Assembly: GCF_905147365.1 (NCBI RefSeq)
Contig: NC_056428.1
Span: forward strand, 11,252,001 to 11,316,000
DNA length: 64,000 bases
Reading direction: 5' to 3'
From: Aricia agestis
Taxonomy: Eukaryota; Arthropoda; Insecta; Lepidoptera; Lycaenidae
The first letter of the stretch is position 1; the number at the start of each line of letters is the position of its first letter. Shown piece by piece: positions 21,731-33,700 of this stretch. The translations under genes were made by a program, and so were the position numbers. The notes under the pieces were generated by a model. The model saw only the letters and a list, made by a program, of their open reading frames with translations. It was not told the DNA's origin and made no database searches.

Positions 21731-24700
21731 CTGTAATTAAAAAAAAATGCTTATGAGGGTACGCTAGCACTGTTGTTCCATACAAACGTATTCCCATATT
21801 TACTTCCTGGACAATGCGTCTAGACAATTAATGATTTTTTATACAATATTGGCATCTGTTATTATGCTATGCCTCTACGTTCGATTTTTTCTAAATTTAA
21901 TTCTAAATTTTCTAATAGAAAAAAATCTCAAATATGACTGTTATAACGCTGTTTTTCATAATTAAATCATTTTATGGCTAAATTACACACTTTCTAGAAA
22001 AAACAAAAAATGTTATACATTTGTCGTAACCTAACCTAAAAGATTTGATATATAATTTGATTTGTGTAATACTGAAAACAAAAGGTTTTTCTATTTCCTA
22101 TTATCAAGGCACGCGGCGAGCGCATTATGTTATTTTAATGTCCTTTACATCGATATTCGTACTGACAGACATCGACCTGCAAATTTTAGGGACTACTGGG
22201 CGTTAAGTGGCACGTAGGATGAAATGCAGCCGCGAGTTTTCAATAATTGCGTTTGCGTGTTATAAGTCGAAACAGTCGCGAAATCATGCAGCGCTGATTT
22301 GCCAATTTGAAGAAATCCGATATCAGTAACAAAAGCCGCAGCTGAGAGCAATAACTCGTTTGATTCGCGTGTCAGGTGAGAGGGGAATTGTGCAACCTCG
22401 GGGCTCGGTAATGAGACCTTACCAATTTTATTGTCTTCGAAATGTTATTAAACAGACTAGCTCGAACCAGGCCGCCGACGCGTCGCTGGCAAAACAAAGA
22501 TGAAATAATGCAATTGCAAGTCATATTATGTTTTCAAATGTAGCCAAATATGAAGGTTGCTCGTTGAGGCGTACATAGATATAAAATGTAGGAGAATTAT
22601 TAGATGTGCTGATTGGATTAAGTCAACCTTAATCTCATAGCCCATCGACTATCACTTAACTCCTGAGGAGGTGCTAACTCAATTACTCCTCTTAATTCCA
22701 TTTATCCCGGATCTGTGCTAGGAACTCCATGGTTTATATTTTTTATATTCTTGGTATTATAAACTTTACCGAGTATTGAACATAGGAAAATTTCTGTTCA
22801 TTAATTTTATAGGCCTCAGATATGTAGACAAGGAAAATGAAACTTTAAAATATTTCACAAACTTGTTTTTGTTGAAAACAAAAGAAAATACGTTCTGTGT
22901 TTGTGTCTCTACACTGAGGGACAATGAAAAATTTATAGGCTCTCTTTTCTGACGAGTTCAGTGCAGTAAAATGCAGCTTTCTTTAGTCAACAGTCCCAAG
23001 TGTCCGAAAAATAAAACGACGAACATTTTTAACTTTTTTAGAGTAATAAAATAATATAATTTCATAGTACAAACTACTCAATTACACAATATCAACGAGG
23101 TTTGAATGAAATGGAAGAAACAGACATACAATACAGGCCCTGTATTCCCAGAAACGGACGATTTTCAAGATTTAAAAGTGACAATAGACACAAAAATATA
23201 GTAATTTAAATTCTGAAAAAAATATATGTATTAGTTAAGATCTAAGACAGTGGAATTTTTATTCCATTACACAATATCATGAACTTCACTCGATAGAAAA
23301 AATCCCAAACTTACCTCTTCTTTTAACGCATTTTCCATACTATGTCCAAATTATTTGGAATTTTCAGATAATTTTTGCACTGAATTAAAGACAAAGAATA
23401 TATCTAGGGCGATTCGTTTTTTTGACTCGATTTAATTGATGTATAAAAAAACGACGATCAAAAAACTATAAAATAGCAGGCGCAATGGTTCGGCTGGTAC
23501 GCTTTCAGTCACACACTTTGCGCCTGCTATTTTATAGTTTTTTGATCGTCGTTTTTTTATACATGTGTCTCGGGCTTTACGTTTAACCTTTGTTTGACCT
23601 TCAATGGCGTTAAATTAGCAATAAATTCGACCAACATTACGTTTCGAACTTTTGGTAAGCTTCTCGTATCAGCTTTCACATAATGAGAACTTGCATTTGA
23701 CGAAACAGCCATTATAAATAAAATTGAAAGGAAATTTAAAACATATGCAGAGGTCAATTGGCGGCCGATGATAACGTCAGAGCGAAACTTTAAAAATTTA
23801 TTGAGAAAAAACTAGCCAATGAATTTCAAAATTATTTAATTTATATTCTTAAAATACCCTATTTTAACGAAAAAAAAATATAAAAAGTACATGTGATTTT
23901 TTTTGGACAATGCCCAATGTTGTTTTCTTCATTTTGTATGTTACCTTATGTGCAAATAAAGAATTTATAAATAAAATAAATAAATCCTTAACTAACACAT
24001 ATATTTTTTTCAGAATTTAAATTACTATATTTTTGTGTCTACTGTCACTTTTAAATCTTGAAAATCGTCCGTTTCTGGGCCTTAAGTGGAAAGTACACCC
24101 CACGCACATTCAATTGTAGTTAGTTGATTTTGTTGAGTTTGATGACGCACATTGCACAATGCATGCGATTATTTAGATAATTAACCAGACCATTAAAAAA
24201 ACATTGTTATTATTTTGCCTTTTTGCGCACCAACCACATTATGAGGGAATTCCTAATTTAATACCGTATCACTGCATTGGTCTTACTAGTTGGGATACGT
24301 AATAGGCATGAGGCAGGTCAAAAGATCCTCTTTTAGCAAAAAACATGCAAACTGCATTCGTGGTCCTAGCATTTAATCAAGCGATAGACCCTATTGTCCA
24401 GGGATTTTTCAGACTTTTTGCTGCTTATTTTCTTTTGAACGCCAATATCGATACATTATCACCACATTAGTCTATGACTTTTCCAACCATTTCATTCTAA
24501 AAACCAATCAGCATTAGGACCTCGTTTATGCCACCATGTCATCCATACCATTAGACCTTTTTCAAGGTCATTTCCCAATTTTTGACATTCGGCCCCAGAT
24601 TGGGCGCCACAGTCACCGTATGCACACTGCGGTATCTCACTTGGCCACAATATCGGCAAGCGGGTCACGGCCACACACCGCTTTGGTCCCGCATTCCCTA

Positions 24701-27700
24701 ACGGTACTCATTCTTTCCGCGTATCTCGCTTTATTGCCTAAAACGATTAGCATATCGACGGCTCATGCGATTTATGCTAATCGGGTATTCGTATGCCCTG
24801 ATTAAGTTGTACGAAATGACGTGGAAGAAAACGTTTCTAGTTTTATCAATTTCTACTAGACATTAGTATCGGTTTGATTAAGTTATGTATGGCATAAGTA
24901 AAATCACATTTCTAATTATTTATGTCCTCTGCTAGATTTTGTGCCAAATTGCATAGTTTGCATATATGTAGTCTGTGTAAGGGGGTATTCAGAAGACTAA
25001 GTGACTTCTGAACACCCCCTCAGTAGTAGTCAGTCCCCTCAGAGTAAGTGACAAGTTTTGTCACTACTGAGTACTCGACGAGGCCTTTATCTTTGTTTTT
25101 GTCTAGTGAAGGTCTCCCCCTGCACGTTTTGCAACTTACTTTTTCCGTTACATTTGATAACGGTTCGAGACGATTGTTTTCACTTTTTTATATCAACCGG
25201 CACCTATGTGTATTCCATGCAATATTTTGCAGCAACTGTAGTTACATGAAGTTTTTAGATGTTTCCTATTAGCGATTGTTAGAATTTAACAGGCTATGTT
25301 TTATTGAAAGCAATATATCCATAAATTATGCGCAAGTGTGTCTATCTGACTGTTACTTCTTCACATGTTAACTGCTGAACCGATTTTGATGAAATTTTGT
25401 ATGGAGATATGAACTTTAAGTCTCCGGTAAGGAGCGTGGGATTTCCCGGGTTTCAATTTTCAAATGAATTTCGGTCACGAGGCACGAAGTTCCGAGCAAC
25501 GTTTAGTGAATTGTTATAAAAACAAGATTTGTTGAACTCTGAAACTATTGGACCGATTTTGATGTAATGTGGTACATAAACTATTTTGATAATATTTTAG
25601 TGAAAAATTACTTACTGCAATTCATATCTCCCATGACGCTGGTCTCTGCTTGCCACGAACCCAAGATACTGCCGTCTCTACCGGTGCAATATGCTCTGGA
25701 ATTTACATTCGCAATATTAGAAAAAGGGGTTACAAATTTCTATAGAATTATCTGGGGACACGGTAGTGTCTCCGCCGAGACGAGCCAAGCGAAGTCCAAG
25801 GGCACTACCTATCTTTTCTCGAAGTGTTTCGCCGTTTTTTTTAACCTTCATAGAATTGGTTTCCGTTGTAGCAGATAGTTCAATTTTTTTAGGATATGAT
25901 GTCATCAATAGACTTATTAAGCACACAAAGTCTTAATTGAGCAGCTCTAATACTTTAGATTTTATATATACACTAGATGTCCCGCGCGGCTTCGCCCGCG
26001 TAAATTAGAAATTTTACAGAATCCGTAGGTACATTTTCCCATAAAAAATATTTCCCCCGTTTTTCCCACATTTTCCTGAGTTTCTTCTGTCGTATTAGTC
26101 TTAGAGTAATAATATAATATAACCTTCTCGATAAATGATGAGTCTTACTCGATAAATGATCTATCTAACACTGAGATAAGTTTTTAAATCGGACCTGTAG
26201 TTTCTGAGATTGACGCGTTCAAGCAAACATGCTCTTCAGGTTTATAATATTAGGTAGATATAGATTTTTTTTAATTATCGCTTGACAAACTCGAGTCTCG
26301 ATCTAAAAGACTATGAAATGGTATAATATGGTAGTGATGATGATGATGATGATGATGATGAAGAATGTAATTTGCATAGTAGCATATGCTTTCTGTTCTT
26401 AAAACAACGCCGAAACTCCCAAACTTGTATCTATAAAGAATCAGGAATTCTCTCAGCACCTTCCGAACCACGGTATACCAGGTATATCTCGGTGCAAAAT
26501 CTTACTTGTTGGTAGCATATGCTTAGAATACTTCTCACGAAACCGAAGTCACCATATGTTTCCCTATAAGTTTTGAGGAGTTCCCTCGATTACTTATGGA
26601 TCCTTCATCAGATCACCACTTTTCTGAATATAATACCAAATTGGGATGATACCCTATATACCAAAAGAAAAATTTTGAAAATCGGTTAACAAACGGCGGA
26701 GTAATCGTTGAATATAAGAAAACGAACATAACACCTCCCCCATTTTGAAAGTCGGTTAAAATTGTAGCCTATGTGTTATTTATTTAATATTTTAATCAGC
26801 ACATTTTTTTCAAATTAATCGTAGCACCATCTGTCAGGACAAACTAAAATTGAAATAGAATAATATTGAATGCGATGATAGCGCCGTCCGCCGGATCTAA
26901 TGTAAAACATTCCAAAATCAACGACTCCTTATAAATAAGAAATTAATTGAAAAAACATTTTCCAGTAGACCAAACTGTAAATCTAAACCATTCTCGAATC
27001 TCCACGAACACACACAAAAAATTTCATCAAAATTGGTCCAGTCGTTTAGGAGGAGTTCAGTCACATACACACGCACACAAGAAATATATATATTAAGATA
27101 TATTTAAAATACACTGATTTCGTCGCTGACACACTGATGATCATCAAAATGTTTGGCAACTTCCTGAAGTGCTAGAAAGCTGAACAACAAAATAATTCAT
27201 AAACTTATAATATGCGCCCCCATCCCCTAAAATGGGGTGGGTCGAAGTTGACTCTCATAGAATTGGTTTCCAATGTACCAGATAGTTTGTTTATATTCTT
27301 AGGATATGATGTCAATAATATACTTATTAAACGTATACAGTCACAATTGAATAGGTCTAATGCTTTAGATTTTATTGATATTTAAAATAGACCAAAATTT
27401 GGTTATAATACGCCGTAAAATAGGTAAGTTAAGTAGGGGTAATGGAAGTTTAAATATAATATGAGACTTTCAAAAAATTTATGAATTAGGACATGAAAGT
27501 TTACACGGGATAGACTTTAACTAAAAACCTCTTAAAATTAAAAAAAAAACACTAAAAAGACTGCCTAGCAAGTAGCAACTAACAAAAATGACTGAAATCC
27601 CACCAAAAACATTTCATGTAAAATGTTACCACGACGACCACAAAAGCTTTACCCTGTGGAAAAGACATCAGATCTAATGTAGAGCCAAGCTCCTGAATCT

Positions 27701-30700
27701 ACGCGGCCTATCGACCTTAACTCCAACAAATTCTACATATCAATAAGTATTACGTCTTGGCTGTTTCGTTACTTACTTCAAATCAGAAACTAAGTACTAG
27801 TTCACGACGGTAGCAAAACAGCGAAGCCATACTGTATACTTTATGGTATGAAGAATTTGTTGGAGTTAGGGTCGATAGAGTTAGGCCGTGTAGATTCAGG
27901 AGCTTGGTTCTACATTCGATCTGATGTCTTTTTCATAGGGCAAATCTTTTGTGGTCATCGAGGTAACATTTTACATGAAATGTTTTTGTTGGGATTGATA
28001 TTTTTAAAGATGGAAACTTATTTTGACTTAAAACTATTACTATACTATGTAGAATATTGCTTTGATAGCCGCGCGGGTGATAATAGTTCAAGATATTATA
28101 AACTGAGTTTCTTGGCATACCTAGAGTTTCTTAAACTATTCGTCTTGTCTTAAAATATAGCTGCATAATCTGTTAGATCTGTCATCTGTTGTGAAAACCG
28201 ACTAGTATCAAGTATAAGGCTGCATTTCCACCAGAGATGTGTTGCGAGGAATGTGTTTTTAAGATGCAATAACATCGCCGCGCTGGCTGCGTTACCACCA
28301 GAGATGTGTTGCGTGGAATGTGTTTTTGAGAACCAATAGAATCGCGTCATTGACGTGACTTCGCTCAGCGCAGCGAATCTATTGGATTTTTAAAACACAT
28401 TCCTCGGAACACATCTCTGGTGGAAACGCAGCCTTATGGTGTTATGAAGCTGCCGTACGTCATCCTTCAACAATTTGTTTTGGAATTCGCATTATTGTAT
28501 GTCATATTTGTTCGAGATAAATTCGCAAATTCCTCGTAATATGTACTCGAACGATAGCGTTATCGGTACGATCTTAAATTATGCATACCGCTAGCTCACA
28601 TTGTGTGCATTTGGTCCACTTTAACTATTAACTGACCGTTGATCTTGTTAATGTGGATTTGAATTGCAAAATTATATCCATTGTGGATACTTCCTATTAC
28701 ATGCAATTGTCATAATATCATTATGTGAAATGCCTCCATATTAGCTGGTCCTGGGAGACCATTTTTTACTCGGAATCGTGTAGTTTTCCAAAAGTCCTAG
28801 AGCCTATAATATCATATTTCTTTCACAATGTTTTTACATACTACTCTACATGATATTAATTCATGGAAGAACTGCAGCAGTTGCCGAGGAACCCAATATT
28901 ATAAGCAACTACAAACGTGTCAATATTCTTTTTTTTATGAAATAAGGGGACAAACAAGCAAACAGGTCACCTAATGGAAAGCAACTACCGTTGCCCATGG
29001 ACACTCGGAACATCAGAACAGCTGCAGATGCGTTGCCAGCCTTTTAAGAGGGATCCCAAAGCAGTTGGTACCCTCCTGGTGTCACAAATTGGTTTTTAAC
29101 TGCGGAATTTCTAGGGGGTATAGAATTGGGCCTCCGGTAAACTCACTCACTCGGCGAAACACAGCGCAAGCGCTATTTCACGCCGGTTTTCTGTAAGCAC
29201 GTGGTATTTCTCCAGTCGAGCCAGTCTGTTCGTGCCGAAGCATGACTCTCCCACGGTCCCATGGTCTTTGTCTGTGATTGTTGATAATGATTAATGGTTG
29301 TTATATTAGGTACGAGTTATATAATGATGTATATATTTGTATAACCATGACATCAAGGGGATAAAGCCAAAAACTTACATTCCATTTTGTATCTGATAAG
29401 AGCCGAAGCTTCCGTCGTAGTCGCAGAAAGTGGTGGGGCTGCCGAAGAACGTGGTTCCATGGTCCCTCTGCTCCTTGTACATGGTCGCCAGAGCGTGCGT
29501 CAGACTCTCGCACCGCCGGAGGTAATTCTCGCCGACGGTAGCCGCGCTGTCTGGAAGGAGAGGAAGCACAGTTATATAATCATCTAGTACAGGGGTTCCC
29601 TAACTTATTTTGTCTACTTCTAGGGTTGCCAACTCAGTTGAACAGAAAACCGGGAGGTAAAAAAAGTCAAAAATGTTTTATTTAAAGTTGTACATTTTTT
29701 TACACTGCGAGTAGCTTGTAGTACCTTTTGATTACAAACAATAAAATCATAGAATAATTCTTTACATGTGTAATTGAAATTCGTGCACACTTGTATTACA
29801 GATTTTACATGTGTTTAACTCAACCTATTGCGACTTTTTAACCACTTCTTTTTTCCGGGAGAATCCCGGAATTCCGGAAGAGTTGGCAACCCTATCTACT
29901 GCCCACATTGATAACAAATTATGTTTATGCGTCCACATTGTTTCAATTTAAAATGCAATCAGGTAAAATAAGTCGCCCCCCAGGGTTCTACACAATGCTC
30001 CTATTTTTTTCTGGGTCCCACACCGTTTAGAACTTCAGCGCCCACGAGGGGGCGTTATCGCCCACTTTGGGAAAGACTGATCTAGTAAACCTATACGGTA
30101 TAAAATAATATAGGTATAAGGGTATAACAGTAGACCGCTTACGTAAAGATACCCTGATAGAATCTATACTAATATTATAATTGGGAAGAGTTTGTTTGTT
30201 TGTTTGTTTGTTTGTTTGTTTGTTTGAACGCGCTAATCTCAGGAACTACTGGTCCGATTTGAAAAATTATTTTACTGTTGGATAGCCCATTTATCGAGGA
30301 AGGCTATAGGCTATATTTTATCACGCTAAGTATAATAGGAGCAAAGAAATAGAGGAAAATGTGGAAAAAACCGGGGGGCATCTCAGGAACTACTGGTCCG
30401 ATTTGAAAAATTCTTTCAGTGTTAGATATCCCATTGATCGAGGAAGGTTACAAGCTATATTTTACTACGCTAAGACTAATAGGAACGAAGAAATAGAGGA
30501 AAGTGTTGAAAAACGGAGGAAATTATATGAAAGGGCATATTTGAACGTGCTAATCTCAGGAACTGCTTATCCGATTTAAAAAATCTTTCAATGTTAGATA
30601 GCCCATTCATCGAGGTAGGCTATAGGCTATATTTTATCACGCTAAGACTAATAGGAGCGAAGAAATAGATGAAAATGTGGAAAAAACGGGGGAAATTATA

Positions 30701-33700
30701 TGGAATTGCTTATTATATTATGAACTACTGGAGCAATTTTTATGTTATTTGGCATACATGAAGAATTGACCACGTGAAGGGACATAGGCTATTTTTTGCT
30801 GCAAAATGTACGGTTGCGTGAAATTCCTAAATTACGCAAGCGAAGCCGCGCGGAACATCTACATATAATAAAATAGTAGGAAAGTCAATTCTGTATATTG
30901 AATATTTTTGTACAATAAATAATTATTAGGGATGTGATCTACTATGCTAACGCGGACGAAGTCGCGGGCAACAGCTAGTGGTAGATATTCAGACACAAAA
31001 AATGGTGGCGCCAAGAAATTACGGAGAATAGCCAGAGATTTATGGAGAAAAAGCGCAAAAATAGCTAGAAAATAGGGAAAAGAGGTGAGGTGACAGTTGA
31101 GACCTTTACACAGCAGTGGGACACGATGCGTGTGTCCAGTGATAATAGTCATCGCTGCATCGTAGTTAGTGTTAAAGTAATAATCCCACCAAAAACATAA
31201 TTAATGTAAAAAAAAAAGAGCCAAGTTCAATACAAACATTATGCTTTTTATTATTAAACATGTCTTAATATATAAGACAGACCAGTTTAAGTTTAATAGT
31301 TTTTGAATTATGGGGGGGGGGGGGGGTCAAAAGTGTCTGCAAATGGTTCGTGTAATAATACACACGGTGCTGCTCGCCAGTTCTGTTATACTTGAACTTG
31401 CCTTCATACTTGCTTGCAGTAAAACATAGCAAGTCACTGCGCGTAAACTTTTTTAGATAAGTATTGTGTTGAGCTGGCTTAGTTTTGAACGACCAAGTTA
31501 CTTTACTGAATCTACTGAATATACTGTTATGTAAGTCTATAAATAAACGGGAGACAAACAAAATACGCGAGAAGACCTTTGAATGTCTCACCCTCGTCGC
31601 CGCTCCAGCGAGCATGGCGTCTATTTCCAGCTCAGTTTTTGTCCACTGCTCGGGGATAAACTTACATCGGATTAAACTTTCACTTGTACTTTAAATAGCT
31701 ATACAGGAACACCATTCTGCCTTTGGTTATCGACAATTTGCTTCGTTTTTCTCATGAAATAGCAGAGACGTACAAGAGAATTTCTATGAATATGCCAGAC
31801 TTATGGTTGGAAAATAATGATTGCCAGCATCAATTGAAAAATAGTTTTATTATAATATTTTAAAGGTGCCAGCGTGGGCTTCCTATAACTCCTTTCGTAT
31901 TGTATCCCTCTCATATCCCTTACCTGTTACATCTATAAACCTGAAACCTGAAAAACCAGACTAGGCCACCTAGCCTTCCGTTTTATATTGGCATGGTATC
32001 GTAATTGACGATATGTGAATTAATTTTGTTCCTCTTATCATACAATTTGTTTAAAATATCGTCAGCCAGTTTTGACCCCAAATACCGGTCCGCGAATGTC
32101 GTTCAATTTCACTTTCCCTAGTGAAGTTGTCGGCAGTCGCCACACCTTTGTCGGAAATAACTATACAAACATGTCAATTGGTTTCTATAAGTATGCCAAT
32201 GTTTTGAGTGATTTATTTAAAGATATGAGTGTCCGAGTGAGATTGCTTAGACTTTTTTCCTGTCAATTTACTCTAAGCTGTCTAAATAAAACTGTACAAG
32301 TGTTAATTTTAAAAGCTCTGCCTAAAGACTAGGATATACGTTACCCTGTGGACTGTGGTAGAGCGGCGGTAAACTCTTAGATTCTGTCGCCAAATCTAAG
32401 TTAGCGCTCGTCGGCATGATTTTAAAATCCCTTAATAGAACCTTTGAATCCACATGAACACAATAATTTGCTCGCGTGTAAACACGTAGTTCAACCACGT
32501 GTCGGTAATATGGTCTAACAAAATTATTGTAGGCTTTATTCCCGTTGTTTAATCAATTTTGTTTGACCCCCAAACATCTGGCGGAAGACTTACAACACGG
32601 CAGCAACTTCATGTCGGCCTGTGGCACGGGGGTGACAGTTGGCTGGCCGCTGCCGGGGTCCGCGCACCAGCATAACCCGTCGTCGCACTGGAGCGGCTCG
32701 TAGTCACCGTTCGCGGTGCAGTGCAGGGTCACAGAACGACCAGTCGCTTCCAACTCGTGACGACGACGGCTGCACGCTGAGGGGTTAGATGGAAAATGGA
32801 ATGAGGGATCATAACTTTATAAAATATAATATAGTGAGTGCGGCAAAGTACGCCTACCCGAAAAGTGTGCCATACTGCTGATTAGAAATCTCCAATCAGC
32901 AGTATGGAAAAAATGCTATATGGCGCACTTGCCGGGTAGGCGCACTTTGCCACCTCACTATTAAAGTCAAACTATTAGTAACTAACTAGGTACGGGGCGT
33001 CAGGCGACTTCATAATATTTTATCAACGTTTGTCGGAAATTCAGGACTCAGGGTGTGGACTGTAGCCCCCACACAGACGTGTCTGCCGACGACCAGGCAG
33101 ACGCCTGCTGATAGGACTGCGGTGGCCCCATATTTCCCGCGGCTCTGCCAGTAGCGGCGCAGAAAGGTACACGGTCGGGTTTTAGTGGGTAGAGCAGCTG
33201 CGGCCACTTACCATCTTATCGGCCGCAGCGAGTCCTACATACCCTGGTGGCCCTCCCCAGCGCTGCTGGGGATGCACATCAGCATTTCCCGACCAAAAAA
33301 ACCTTGAGAGGTGTCAAGGGACACCCGAATGGAACGAAGTTATTTCTTATGTTCATAAACCTATACACACAACATAATATACATCTTAATTTAACATTCA
33401 GTTTTTCATTAATATTGATATTACATACGATCATGTTAAGCAATTTGATCTAGTACGGGCCGTTAACATAAATGTTTTGTTGTAAACATTAAATATCGAG
33501 ATTAATTTCCATAATGTTAAGTTTTAATCAAGTTGTAATTATAAAAGCTTTTAAAAAAATATACAAATTAAAAATAATATTTTTTTAATTAACACAGTTT
33601 GCTTTGTCAGCACAAATGACGGAAACGGAATTTTATTTCCAGCGTGAAATTAAAGGGTTAATAATTAATATTTAATAATAATTAATAAGTGTAAGTTAAT

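Larger units (their letters stand above)
23144..24081. mobile_element. Element with ~100-bp terminal inverted repeats
   Basis: The segment from about 23155 (CCAGAAACGGACGATTTT) to 23242 is repeated as its reverse complement at about 23985-24076, with few mismatches over ~95 bp. Outer ends show GGCC. Between the arms lie a minus-strand small ORF (23557-23712) and a perfect foldback (23439-23564). Long TIRs without a transposase indicate a non-autonomous DNA element. Target duplication not resolved. Confidence 0.6.

Noticed and set aside
30361..30579. 72-aa gene on the plus strand
   Set aside because: Lies wholly within tandem repeat units of a dispersed element.
30190..30700. CRISPR-like array
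   Set aside because: Units are ~150-170 bp, unequal and contiguous, within a Helitron-like repeat. No short repeats with unique spacers.
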